A DNA stretch of 64,000 nucleotides, taken from NCBI GenBank assembly GCA_023381945.1, contig JAMCQY010000225.1, positions 1-64,000 on the forward strand. Direction: 5' to 3'. The DNA is from Deltaproteobacteria bacterium. Its GTDB lineage: Bacteria > Desulfobacterota > Desulfobaccia > Desulfobaccales > 0-14-0-80-60-11. Made by a program: the position numbers and the translations under genes. Numbering within the stretch: position 1 is the first letter of the stretch; each line of letters begins with the position of its first letter. A model generated the notes under the pieces. The model was not told the origin of the DNA, did no database searches, and saw nothing but the letters and a program-made list of their open reading frames with translations. Below, piece after piece: positions 1 through 8,170 of this stretch.

Positions 1-478
1 AAAACTCTGGAATGGCTTCGGCTTTCGCCTTTTTCCGAGCTTTGACAGGCTCGGCGGGCTTTTCAAGTTCAGGTTCCTCTGCGGGCGGCGTCGGTGGCGG
101 CGGAGTTTCCTCCGGGACCTTTTCTTTAGGGGGCAAGGCGACAATTCTAGCCTTCTCTTTCGGCTTAGGCGGCTTAACCGCCACTTCCTTGGGAGGCTCC
201 GGCGGTGCAGCTTCAACCGGCGGCGTCGGTTCCGGCGCGGGCGCCTGCACCGGGGCCACCCGGCGGCGGCGTTTGACATTTTCCCCTACCCGCAGTTCCT
301 CCATCTTTGGACTGGCCACGGTAATCACCTGGCGCACCCGGGCCACCAAGGCGTCATCCAGCGAACTGAGATAGGTGAAATGTTCCGTCAGCCCCAAGTC
401 ATCTTTGAGGCGCTGGATCAAATCCTTGACGTCTATCTTTAATTCCTTAGCCAAATTGACAATTCTGGTCTTCGCCAT
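1..478 (-). CDS. infB: Translation initiation factor IF-2, N-terminal part (partial)
   Basis: The gene runs off the left edge, so only the first 159 residues are visible. They start MAKTRIVNLAKELKID, the IF-2 N-terminal helix-turn-helix region, and continue into the low-complexity Pro/Ala/Lys/Glu linker typical of IF-2. The GTPase domain lies outside the window. IF-2 is a cytosolic GTPase that brings initiator tRNA to the 30S subunit. The gene sits 53 bp downstream of nusA on the same strand, the common rimP-nusA-infB order, which supports the call. Confidence 0.9.
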   Translation of the reverse strand, partial: MAKTRIVNLAKELKIDVKDLIQRLKDDLGLTEHFTYLSSLDDALVARVRQVITVASPKMEELRVGENVKRRRRVAPVQAPAPEPTPPVEAAPPEPPKEVAVKPPKPKEKARIVALPPKEKVPEETPPPPTPPAEEPELEKPAEPVKARKKAKAEAIPEF

Positions 479-531
479 ATACCTAACCTTACCCCCGAAA
501 CTATGTCGCTCGCAGCGCGTAATTCAAATTC

Positions 532-1821
532 TTAAGCTTCCTGGACCTCGCCCGTGACCGCCTCCTCAGCGGTTTCGCCTTCTGTGGCGCCCCGTACCAT
601 TTCCTGGGCCGATGAAATCAAGGCCGTCGCCTTCTTCTCTGTAAGGCCGGTTGCCTGAATCAACTCCTCCAAACTCGTCTCCGCCACGTCTCGTGCCGAA
701 GTGTAACCGCCCTCATGCAACAGATTGGCGGTAATTTCACCCACCCCGGGAATCCTCAAAAGGGAAAGATAACCTTCCTTCAAGGACTTGGAATACTTGG
801 ACTCACTCTTGACGTCGATCTTCCAGCCCACCAGACGGGAAGCCAGGCGGACATTTTGTCCCCGTTTTCCGATGGCCAGGGACAATTGGTCATCCGGGAC
901 GATGACCTCCATACTCTGGCTGCCCTGGTTCATGATTATACGGCTCACTTGGGCCGGCGCCAGGGCGTTGGTAGCGAATTTGGCTTCGTCCGGATGCCAG
1001 GGAATGATATCAATCTTTTCGCCCCTAAGTTCCTGCACGATATTTTGCACCCGTGAACCTCGCATGCCCACGCAAGCCCCCACCGGGTCCACGTCGGAAT
1101 CCCGGGAGGCCACCGCAATCTTGGAGCGGCTGCCCGGCTCCCGGGCGCAGCCCAATACCTGGACGATGCCTTCGGAGATTTCCGGGACTTCCGCTTCGAA
1201 TAGGGCCACCAAAAATTGCGAGTGGGTGCGGGACAGGATGATCTGTGGCCCCCGAGTCTGACGCTTGACATCCAGCAGAAAGGCCCGGATACGCTCGCCC
1301 TTATGGTAAATTTCCCGGGGTACCTGCTCCGACGGCGGCAGTAAGGCCTCGGTGCGCCCCAGATTGACGATGATGCCTTCAGGGTCCACCCGCTGCACGA
1401 TGCCGTTGATGATTTCGCCTTTACGGTCCTTGAAATCGTCAAAAACCAGGTCACGCTCGGCATCCTTCATGCGCTGCATGATCACCTGCTTGGCGGATTG
1501 GGCGGCGATGCGTCCGAAGGCAGAGGCGTCCATCCTGATCCCCAAGGCATCCCCGACTTCACATTCGGGATCCAGTTTACGGCCCTCCTCCAGACTAATC
1601 TGGGCACTGGCATCTTCTACCCGCTCCACCACCTCTTTGTATTGAAAGACCTCGATTGCGCCGGTGTCATCGTTGTATTCCACTTCGATTTCCAATTTGG
1701 GGCCATATTTCTTCTTGGCCGCGGAGCGGATGGCATCCTTGATGGCGCCGATCAGCAGCTCTTTGTCGATACCTTTATCGCGGCTGACCTGATCTATGAT
1801 CCGTCTCAATTCTAAGTTCAT
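532..1821 (-). CDS. nusA: Transcription termination/antitermination protein NusA
   Basis: A 429-aa cytosolic protein that binds RNA polymerase and nascent RNA to modulate pausing, termination and antitermination. Domains in order: N-terminal RNAP-binding domain (about 1-125), S1 domain (about 130-190, with GIVQRVDPEGIIVNLGR), two KH domains (about 200-345, with VGACVGMRGSRVQ and LAIGKRGQNVRLAS), and a C-terminal helix-hairpin-helix region (LLRIPGVGEITANLL). It starts 8 bp after the rimP stop and is followed by infB, the classical operon. Length fits a NusA with a single short C-terminal repeat. Confidence 0.96.
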   Translation of the reverse strand: MNLELRRIIDQVSRDKGIDKELLIGAIKDAIRSAAKKKYGPKLEIEVEYNDDTGAIEVFQYKEVVERVEDASAQISLEEGRKLDPECEVGDALGIRMDASAFGRIAAQSAKQVIMQRMKDAERDLVFDDFKDRKGEIINGIVQRVDPEGIIVNLGRTEALLPPSEQVPREIYHKGERIRAFLLDVKRQTRGPQIILSRTHSQFLVALFEAEVPEISEGIVQVLGCAREPGSRSKIAVASRDSDVDPVGACVGMRGSRVQNIVQELRGEKIDIIPWHPDEAKFATNALAPAQVSRIIMNQGSQSMEVIVPDDQLSLAIGKRGQNVRLASRLVGWKIDVKSESKYSKSLKEGYLSLLRIPGVGEITANLLHEGGYTSARDVAETSLEELIQATGLTEKKATALISSAQEMVRGATEGETAEEAVTGEVQEA

Positions 1822-1829
1822 GTGAGGTA

Positions 1830-2318
1830 CTAGCCCTCCTTACCAGAGTTTTTTATCTCTAAATCCAGCCGGGCCTTGGCGATCTCTTTGAGAGGAATAA
1901 GCTTCGCCTTGCCCTCTTCCTGTAGGCACACCGTCTCTTCCTCCAACCCCTGGAGAATGCCCCGGTGCACCTGGCGGCCTTCCCAGGGGGTGCGGGTGGT
2001 GATCCGCACCAGCCGGCCGGTGTAGCGCCGGTAATCTTCCGGTTTCTTCAGGGCCCGGGTCGCCCCCGGAGAAGAAAGCTCCAGGGTAAAAGGTCCCGGA
2101 ATCAAATCGTGGACATCCAGAAGCTCGCTCACCACCCGGCTGAGACGGCTCAAAACCTCCAAGGTAATCCCGCCGGGCTGGTCCAAAAACAGGCGCAGCG
2201 TGCCTTTACCCCGGCGCGGCTGGCTATATTGCAGCTCCACCAGTTCCACTCCTTGAGCAGTTAATAGCGGCTGCACCAGCTCAGTCACCCGGGTGATGGT
2301 TTCGTCTTTATCCGGCAT
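1830..2318 (-). CDS. rimP: Ribosome maturation factor RimP
   Basis: A 162-aa protein needed for 30S subunit maturation. The N-terminal part has the RimP pattern (ELVELQYSQPRRGKGTLRLF then DQPGGITLEVLSRLSR) and the middle carries SSPGATRALKKPEDYRRYTGR, a hallmark of the family. The C-terminal part is the SH3-like domain. It is the first gene of rimP-nusA-infB, separated from nusA by 8 bp. Length is normal (about 150-170 aa). Confidence 0.95.
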   Translation of the reverse strand: MPDKDETITRVTELVQPLLTAQGVELVELQYSQPRRGKGTLRLFLDQPGGITLEVLSRLSRVVSELLDVHDLIPGPFTLELSSPGATRALKKPEDYRRYTGRLVRITTRTPWEGRQVHRGILQGLEEETVCLQEEGKAKLIPLKEIAKARLDLEIKNSGKEG

Positions 2319-2345
2319 TCAGCTGAATCTTCGTTAAATTGGCGA

Positions 2346-2365
2346 CACAGGCTTTCCAGCCTGTG
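2346..2365. repeat. Perfect 8-bp inverted repeat, loop TTCC
   Basis: CACAGGCT-TTCC-AGCCTGTG lies about 28 bp upstream of the rimP start codon. No T-run follows, so it is not an obvious terminator. Its compact form resembles the dispersed intergenic palindromes seen in many genomes, but only one copy was noticed here. A role in the rimP leader is possible. Confidence 0.5.
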
Positions 2366-2628
2366 CCGAATTTCTTAATCACTTCACACCCAGCTTTAGC
2401 TCCACCTCAATAACCCAAAACCATCCAGAAAATTCGAATTCCCGCGTCTACTGTCGTCTGCAATTTCTGTTACTGCTAACCCCTTCTGTTTTTTCAAAAC
2501 TCTAAATTCGAAACCCAAACCGACAGCCTCAACCTTTCCGCTTCATGCCATGCGACTCCCGGTGTTAGCCCAACAAGTGCTGCCGGCACAGCCGCTCCGG
2601 TTCGAGATCCCAAAGGCGCATAAGCCAA

Positions 2629-2653
2629 ATAAAAAAAGCGGGCCTGAGCCCAC
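2629..2653 (-). terminator. Possible terminator of the tRNA-Gly transcript
   Basis: On the minus strand a short GC hairpin (GGGC/GCCC, 4-nt loop) is followed by a run of seven T's, about 170 bp downstream of tRNA-Gly. The stem is short, so the call is tentative. Confidence 0.3.
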
Positions 2654-2821
2654 TTCCGGGAAAATCCAAGATAATGTTTAATCTCGGGGCGCCCCAGAGC
2701 TACTACTCATCTCCGCCCTCAAAGTCAGCCGGCCATCCTGCCCCTTTTACCGGCCACCTCGATGGGGGAAGCGGGTCCCCGGCCGAACGAAAGAATCGCA
2801 ACGCCTCTCGTCCCCCGGGAC

Positions 2822-2897
2822 TGGAGCGGGCAACGGGATTCGAACCCGCGACACCAAGCTTGGGAAGCTTGTACTCTACCAGCTGAGCTATGCCCGC
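2822..2897 (-). tRNA. tRNA-Gly (anticodon CCC)
   Basis: The minus strand folds as a full cloverleaf: acceptor GCGGGCA/TGCCCGC, D-arm TAGCTCAGCTGGTAGAG, anticodon stem CAAGC/GCTTG around loop TTCCCAA (anticodon CCC), and T-arm GCGGGTTCGAATCCCGT. The discriminator is T and the CCA end is encoded. It reads GGG glycine codons. Confidence 0.96.
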
Positions 2898-3056
2898 TCA
2901 ACTTTATAATTTATGAAAATTACGGCCTAAAGTCAAGGCCTATTTGCCCATAACATCGGTAGAACGGAGGTCTCGCCAGAACGCTTGTGGCTGTATTATC
3001 CATTTGCTAATTGTATTTTGGAATGCTCAACCAGACCTTTAGCTGAAAGCTATAAT

Positions 3057-3326
3057 TCAGATGCATCCCCCGCACAATCCATCGATATCACCGGCATGTA
3101 AGGCGCAAAAATCATGACGGCACTTGGTGCAGTCATCCAGATAAGGCTCCAGGCAAGAGTCGCACTGCCGCTCCGCCAATATCTGATAATCCTTTGGTTC
3201 ACCTCCGGCGGTAACGCCGTGTGACTCCTGTAAATGCCTTAAAATCCCTTCCCGGCTCTCTTCCTTGTCCCCACACCATCCCGAAGCCTTGCTGCAATAA
3301 CCGCATTTAGCGCTATATCTGATCAT
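3057..3326 (-). CDS. Small cysteine-rich, probable zinc-binding protein
   Basis: An 89-aa protein with three Cys/His clusters: CGYCSKASGWC near the start, CDSCLEPYLDDCTKCRHDFC in the second half, and a final CGGC. The first cluster plus H...H (HLQESH) resembles a zinc finger. It is the same strand as ribF, 51 bp downstream of it, so it may be co-transcribed. I do not recognise a named family; a regulatory or metal-binding role is only a guess. Confidence 0.6.
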   Translation of the reverse strand: MIRYSAKCGYCSKASGWCGDKEESREGILRHLQESHGVTAGGEPKDYQILAERQCDSCLEPYLDDCTKCRHDFCALHAGDIDGLCGGCI

Positions 3327-3377
3327 AATAAAAAGGGCTTTGTTTTCCCCGTTTCCCCTTTTCCCCTTTTCGCCTTT

Positions 3378-4316
3378 TTATTGTTCGGCCAACACCTTCC
3401 GGGCCACCGCAATATCCGCATGTATCTGGGCCGCCAAGGCCTCAATGGAAGGGAAGCGCCGCTCTTCCCGCAGGCGGGCGCTGAAGTCCACCCCCAAATC
3501 TTCGCCGTAAAGATCGCCGTTGAAGTCAAAAAGGTGCACCTCAAGGGAGTATTCGCAGTTGTCGAAAGTGGGGCAGGTGCCGATATTGGCCACGCCGGGC
3601 AAAACCTCCGTCCCCCGATGCACCCGGACGGCGTAGATGCCGGAAGCGGGCAGCAGTTCATTCACCGGCCGGATATTGGCGGTGGGCGCCCCCAAAAGTT
3701 TGGCCCCCCGGCCCTTGCCCCGGACCACCTGGCCCGAAACCGCATAATTGTGGCCCAAAAGGCGCCCGGCCTCCTCCACCTTTCCCAGGCGCAGCAAGGC
3801 CCGGATCAGGGAACTGCTCACCACGGCGCCCTCGGACTCCACGGCCCAGACCACCTGGACGGTAAAGCCGTTAGCCGCCCCCATCTCTTTGAGCAGGTCG
3901 ATATTGCCTTCCCGGCCCCGACCGAAACAGTAATCATGACCGATGACCACCTCCCGCACCTTGAGGCGGTCGCAGAAATATTGGTTGACAAAATCCCGCG
4001 CCCTAAGGGCGGCAAATTCCCGGGTAAAGGGCAACACCACGACGGCATCCAGACCGCAGGCCGCCAGTAGTTGCAATTTCTGCTCCGGCGTGGTGAGCAA
4101 GGGCAGAGCCATTTCCGGCCGCAGCAGCTTCAATGGATGGGGGTCAAAGGTGATGGCCACCGACTGGCCGCCCAACTCCCGGGCCCTTTGAACGACCCGG
4201 GCCAAGATCACTCGATGGCCGAGATGGACCCCGTCAAAATTTCCAATGGTGATTACCGTCCGGGCCATGGGTGACTTGCCCGCCGGTAGATCATAGAAAA
4301 CCAACACCAGTGTCAC
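3378..4316 (-). CDS. ribF: Bifunctional riboflavin kinase / FAD synthetase
   Basis: A 312-aa cytosolic enzyme that phosphorylates riboflavin to FMN and adenylates FMN to FAD. The N-terminal nucleotidyltransferase half carries TIGNFDGVHLGHR (near residue 22) and FDPHPLKLLRP; the C-terminal riboflavin-kinase half carries GRGAKLLGAPTANIRP, SGIYAVRV and EVHLFDFNGDLYG. Length matches the family. An alternative start at Met18 (MARTVITIGNFDG) is also plausible. Confidence 0.95.
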   Translation of the reverse strand: MTLVLVFYDLPAGKSPMARTVITIGNFDGVHLGHRVILARVVQRARELGGQSVAITFDPHPLKLLRPEMALPLLTTPEQKLQLLAACGLDAVVVLPFTREFAALRARDFVNQYFCDRLKVREVVIGHDYCFGRGREGNIDLLKEMGAANGFTVQVVWAVESEGAVVSSSLIRALLRLGKVEEAGRLLGHNYAVSGQVVRGKGRGAKLLGAPTANIRPVNELLPASGIYAVRVHRGTEVLPGVANIGTCPTFDNCEYSLEVHLFDFNGDLYGEDLGVDFSARLREERRFPSIEALAAQIHADIAVARKVLAEQ

Positions 4317-4427
4317 CTTTTCCGCAGTTATTTTTCATTCGGCCGCCGCACGATAAAATTGAGCTAAAAAATTATTCAGAAAATTCGAATCTTATCTCAT
4401 CGGGACGGCTCGCCCCGGCCTTGAGCC

Positions 4428-4456
4428 TTGACATGGATAATGGCTTATTATAAATT
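4428..4456 (+). promoter_or_regulatory. Probable sigma-70-type promoter of tRNA-Leu
   Basis: A perfect TTGACA at 4428-4433 is followed 15-17 bp later by an AT-rich -10 (TATAAA at 4449 or TAAATT at 4451). Transcription would start about 30 bp before the tRNA 5' end at 4495. Confidence 0.65.
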
Positions 4457-4494
4457 AGCAAGACGAAAAATGCCAGGCAGGTTGCTGGCTATCA

Positions 4495-4581
4495 GCCGAA
4501 GTGGCGGAACTGGTAGACGCGCTGGGTTCAGGGTCCAGTGGGGGTGTCCCCGTCGGGGTTCAAATCCCCGCTTCGGCACCA
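4495..4581 (+). tRNA. tRNA-Leu (anticodon CAG)
   Basis: A type II tRNA with long variable arm: acceptor GCCGAAG/CTTCGGC, anticodon stem CTGGG/TCCAG with loop TTCAGGG (anticodon CAG), variable arm, T-arm GGGGTTCAAATCCCC, discriminator A and encoded CCA. It reads CUG. An integrase gene begins about 150 bp downstream pointing back toward it, so the tRNA 3' end is the probable attachment site of the mobile region. Confidence 0.96.
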
Positions 4582-4593
4582 GTTGATTAAATG

Positions 4594-4623
4594 AGGCGTA
4601 ATCCCAAGGGGTTACGCCTTTTT
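4594..4623 (+). terminator. Rho-independent terminator after tRNA-Leu
   Basis: AGGCGTAA (4594-4601) pairs with TTACGCCT (4612-4619), with extra C/G pairs inside, followed by a T-run (4619-4623). It ends the tRNA transcript just inside the presumed integration site. Confidence 0.85.
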
Positions 4624-4733
4624 CTTTGGCTCTCTGCACCAATTTTGCACCAAGTTCTGCACCAACCATATTTCGGTTGAACGGATTTTCCTAATGATTT
4701 CAACTGGTGCCATTGGTGCAAATCCGCCCCAAC

Positions 4734-5732
4734 TTATTCCTGTCCCTGCGTCATCAGTTTAAAGGTATTCCCCGGTTTAGATTTCGGCCGAAGGGCATTA
4801 TCTAGGCGTTCCCGCCCTTCACCAGGTATCCAGTGACCGTAAATATCTACGGTCATGCTGATGGAGTGATGCCCCAACTGCTTCTGGACATAGGCCGGGG
4901 AGATATGGGCCACAAGTAAGATAGTTGCGTAGGTGTGTCTCAAGTCGTGCGGGCTGCGAGTTCTTAACCGGGCTGCCATGCACGCCCGGCGCATAGCCGT
5001 CTGTACCATGCGCTGGGTAACACCTGGAAAGAGATAGTGTGCCTGAATTCCAGCTGCCAGGCTCTTCTTCCGCAATTTCTTGATGTGTCCTTCCAGTTTA
5101 GCAACCAAAGGGGCGTCGAGGTCAATGACCCTTTGACCACTTTTGGGTGGTCCAAAACGCCCATGTCTGGTAGTCTCCGAAACGTTGTATTGGCAATTCC
5201 GAACGTCCAAGTTCTCCCAGCACATCGCCAGGGCCTCTCCCAGCCGCATACCTGCCATAGCCATGGTTTCTATGATTAGTGGGAAAGGTTGGGGTAGCTT
5301 TGCCCAAGCAGCTTCCAAAAACCGATCCCGGTCTTGGAGATTGAATGGATCCGGTTCGGAGAGGTTGCGCTTGTTTTTGGGGGGCAGAATCTTTTTGAGC
5401 AGACCATAGGCCGGGTTCTTGTCCGTGTAACCCAGATCAATAGCCTCCGAGAAGATGCCAGAGATCACCGCATGGACAACTTCCACGGTATTGGCTGAAC
5501 GAATTATTAGCAGGTCAACCAACAACCGTTTGATTCGGAGCCGATCCACCTGTTCCATCGGCAGGTTATGCAGCGGCCGGAGAAAATCCCGAATGATACA
5601 CTGATACCTTTCCTTTGTCCCAGGCTGCCAGCGCTGCTCATTAAGGCTATACCACTCCCCGATGAGCATCTCGAAAGTTCTGATTTCGGTATCTGCCTGC
5701 TTCTCTAAGGCCAATCCCATTTTTACCGCCAA
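4734..5732 (-). CDS. Tyrosine recombinase (integrase), probably N-terminally truncated
   Basis: A 332-aa phage/ICE-type integrase that would catalyse site-specific recombination at the adjacent tRNA-Leu. It has a core-binding SAM-like domain (about 25-125) and a catalytic domain with Arg in GMRLGEALA (near 163), HDLRHTYA, LGHHS and the nucleophile Tyr in VDIYGHW. The apparent start is TTG, but the frame stays open upstream to about 5807 and encodes IETSKTEEDRQRALKTAELL, typical of the region after the arm-binding domain, with no start codon. I infer the true N-terminus was lost; activity is uncertain. Confidence 0.85.
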   Translation of the reverse strand: MAVKMGLALEKQADTEIRTFEMLIGEWYSLNEQRWQPGTKERYQCIIRDFLRPLHNLPMEQVDRLRIKRLLVDLLIIRSANTVEVVHAVISGIFSEAIDLGYTDKNPAYGLLKKILPPKNKRNLSEPDPFNLQDRDRFLEAAWAKLPQPFPLIIETMAMAGMRLGEALAMCWENLDVRNCQYNVSETTRHGRFGPPKSGQRVIDLDAPLVAKLEGHIKKLRKKSLAAGIQAHYLFPGVTQRMVQTAMRRACMAARLRTRSPHDLRHTYATILLVAHISPAYVQKQLGHHSISMTVDIYGHWIPGEGRERLDNALRPKSKPGNTFKLMTQGQE

Positions 5733-5820
5733 CAGTTCCGCAGTCTTAAGTGCTCGCTGACGGTCTTCCTCGGTTTTGCTCGTTTCAATACCGTAGTAAT
5801 CCGGCCCTTACTTCCCACCA

Positions 5821-6690
5821 GTGCAGGGAGAGTTATTGGGCTTATCTTTCTCTTTGGTTGGCCGGGCTATTAATTATTTCCCATTTATGGCCTGCGCGCT
5901 GGCCGGGATTTGCAACTTCCCTGTGGGGCACGGGGGGCGCCTGCGCCTTGTGGCCATTGTGGCAGAGAACTTGGAAGAAGATGGGCAGCCTTTAGAGGAA
6001 GTGATTGATCCATATCAGCCTTTCACACAAAACCACTCTCCAACTCCACCCCCACCTGTCTCTCCTCCTGGTATATCTGAAGAACCGGAGAAGCTTGCGC
6101 GGCATGAAACGGTTCAGGATCTCCAGGACCATTTTGCTAAGGGCGGCATCGGTGGCCAGGCGTTGCTGCAGTTGGCCATAGAGGTCGCGGTGGGAACCCG
6201 GCAAGAAGAAGTGGACTACCGGATAGGGCCGCAAATGCTGCTGGCCTGGGGGGAGCGGAAATTTACTGATGAGCCGCAATTGGCCGAGGTGATTCAGAGT
6301 CTGGCAGAGGCCGGTTGGCTGGTGTTAGACGGGAGCCGCCGGGTGCATGAGGAGCCAGGTTTTGGCAGGTGCCTGAAACTGCGGCCGGAAGAGACCGCCC
6401 GGTTTTCCCGGCTGTTGGAGCTGTGGAGCACTCTGCCTTCTGGAAAGACCGAAACCTTGGAAGAGGGGAAGGATAGTAAGCCCGCACCTAAGGTAACCAA
6501 TGCACTCGGCTGGGTGTCGGAGCTATCGGGCTTGGTGGATCGTCATGGTTATGTTGATTATGACCAGGCCGAAGCGCTAGTGCGGTCCCTTACCAGGTAC
6601 AAACAGAAACAGAAGATCCAGAATCTACTTAGTGAGCATTTTGAATTGGGTTTTGAGGCGGGACAATTGGTGGTGCGCCGACGGTCATAG
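5821..6690 (+). pseudogene. Probable C-terminal remnant of a TraI_2/MobH-type relaxase
   Basis: An 289-aa frame opening abruptly at 5800 with only a GTG as a possible start. It has a hydrophobic start, a proline-rich linker (TPPPPVSPPG), a middle winged-helix-like region and a C-terminal helical region ending in LVVRRRS. Together with the DUF4400 gene downstream and an integrase next to it, this fits the C-terminal part of an SXT-type TraI relaxase, which nicks oriT in conjugation. The relaxase HD-like N-terminal domain is absent. The assignment rests mainly on context and domain style; it could instead be an unrelated ICE protein. Confidence 0.35.
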
Positions 6691-6763
6691 GTCCAGGTGA
6701 GAGCAATGCGCTTCCAGAGAGGCTTCGGTTACGAGTATTTTCTGCGCCCCAAGCCTTGAAGAG

Positions 6764-7276
6764 TTGAGCCAACAGGCGTTGCGGTCGGCTCTTATATCGG
6801 TGCGCCGGAGGTCGTTTCTCTGGAACTATCTGCTGATGCTGTGGCCCAGTTCGGAGCGGCTGTTATTGGAGTTGGCGCGGCGTTTGGGGGGCGAGGTCTG
6901 TGTACCGGGGACCCCGATGACGCTGTTGTCGGCCAGCATACAGGCGGGGGTCAAGAATTTTGATCGGCGTCGGGACCGCGATGGTTACGATCCCCGCACC
7001 TGGGCCGACAATATTTATGTGCATTTTTGGCAAGGAGTGATGGAGACGGCAGCTGCGATCATGGGTTGCCAGGGGCACTCAGTCTGTGGCGTTTGGGAGC
7101 CGGCCCGGTGGCCTTTTATCGACTGGCGGTTGGAACATCCAGGGGAAATCGCCTGGAAGTGGATACCGGTAACGCGGCCGGCGACGGAGGCGGAGCGCTT
7201 ATACCGGCTGATCCTGCGGGATGGCCCGCAAACTCGGGTGGTGCGGGCTCTATTACAGGCATTGCGGGATGGCTGA
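6764..7276 (+). CDS. Conserved hypothetical protein of the conjugation remnant
   Basis: A 170-aa protein starting at TTG with a weak GAAGAG ribosome site. It is rich in Arg and Trp and has no clear signal peptide or membrane segment. Its last codons overlap the start of the downstream DUF4400-type gene (ATGGCTGA), so the two are translationally coupled. I do not recognise the family; position between a relaxase-like gene and a DUF4400 gene suggests a conjugation-associated role, which is inference. Confidence 0.55.
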   Translation: MSQQALRSALISVRRRSFLWNYLLMLWPSSERLLLELARRLGGEVCVPGTPMTLLSASIQAGVKNFDRRRDRDGYDPRTWADNIYVHFWQGVMETAAAIMGCQGHSVCGVWEPARWPFIDWRLEHPGEIAWKWIPVTRPATEAERLYRLILRDGPQTRVVRALLQALRDG

Positions 7277-7970
7277 GGGGCGCAGACCTTTATGGCAATG
7301 GCTGGCGATCCTGCTGTTAAATGAGCTCGCCCTGGTAAGTCTTTTTCTTCCGGGCCCCATCTTAGAGAGGCTCCATGCCCAAGAGATGCAGTTGCTGTCA
7401 GCCCAGATGGGAGAAGAGGCGCCAGAGCTTTTGGGAAAGTGGGCGGATCGTTGGTTTAAATGGGCCTTCATAGACACCGGGGTAGTGGAGGCCAGCGAGG
7501 GTTTCTTCCAGAGGAAAGAAAATCCTCGAGACCCCTTTGACGACCGAGGCTTTGGCAACTGGATGCATAAACGGGTCGAGGTAATGTGGCTGGCGGTGCG
7601 GTATGGGTTATATCGGCGGGGGTTGTTGTTGATTTGGCTGCCGTTGCTGCTGGCGGCCATGGCTCCGGTCACGTTGGATGCGCTATGCCGGCGTGACATA
7701 GCAGAAGGCATGTATCCGGGCATGGCGTTGATAGTGGACACCAAGACCATGGGACAGGTTCATGTGCACTTGGGTCCCACCTGGTACCTGGAGCGTCAGG
7801 AATTCGAAGTCAAGACCGGAGACGAGGTGGGGATCAAGGGGATGACGTGCACCAAGAAGGAGAAGAAGGAACTGGAGATTATCGCCTATGAACTCACCTT
7901 GGGAGACCACGTGCTCCACCTGCGGGATACCCAGGGGCGTCCCAACTGGGAAGCCTGGCGTAAACGATAA
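7269..7970 (+). CDS. DUF4400-type conjugation membrane protein fused to an OB-fold (MamS-like) domain
   Basis: A 233-aa protein taking the ATG at 7269, which overlaps the upstream stop. The N-terminal part has a membrane segment (WLAILLLNELALVSLFLPG), a soluble stretch and a second one (LLLIWLPLLLAAMAPVTL) followed by RR, as in DUF4400 ICE proteins. From about residue 150 it changes to a different module (VDTKTMGQVHVHLGPTWYL, then GDEVGIKGMT and LHLRDTQGRPNWEAWRK) that resembles the small periplasmic OB-like domain of MamS-type proteins. The usual DUF4400 C-terminus is missing. The fusion looks like a deletion product, but it is an intact frame. Confidence 0.6.
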   Translation: MAEGRRPLWQWLAILLLNELALVSLFLPGPILERLHAQEMQLLSAQMGEEAPELLGKWADRWFKWAFIDTGVVEASEGFFQRKENPRDPFDDRGFGNWMHKRVEVMWLAVRYGLYRRGLLLIWLPLLLAAMAPVTLDALCRRDIAEGMYPGMALIVDTKTMGQVHVHLGPTWYLERQEFEVKTGDEVGIKGMTCTKKEKKELEIIAYELTLGDHVLHLRDTQGRPNWEAWRKR

Positions 7971-8031
7971 ACTCCTGGACCTGCAGGGGGGGACTTTTTG
8001 AAGTCCAGATCATTAGGGGATTTTGGATTCA

Positions 8032-8052
8032 GGGGCGCAATTTTTGCGCCCC
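8032..8052. repeat. Perfect 9-bp palindrome upstream of the P-type ATPase
   Basis: GGGGCGCAA-TTT-TTGCGCCCC lies about 120 bp before the ATPase start. No T-run follows in either direction. It could be an operator for a metal-responsive regulator or a transcript-stabilising hairpin. Confidence 0.5.
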
Positions 8053-8170
8053 CTGGTGCATGAAGAACCTCCTGACTTCCATTTCCCCGTAATGAGGATG
8101 GATGTTATAGTATTTGCAGAGCTCATCCCCTAGAGGTATTTGAGAGTTTGTTCAAAGGAACGCGTAAATT

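Larger units (their letters stand above)
2319..2821. other. Intergenic region upstream of rimP (about 500 bp)
   Basis: No convincing gene. It should contain the rimP operon promoter on the minus strand, but I cannot pick a clear -35/-10 pair. It contains a perfect 8-bp hairpin (2346-2365) and a possible minus-strand terminator near 2630-2651. The short plus-strand frame at 2674-2886 runs through the tRNA gene and is not credible. Confidence 0.6.
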
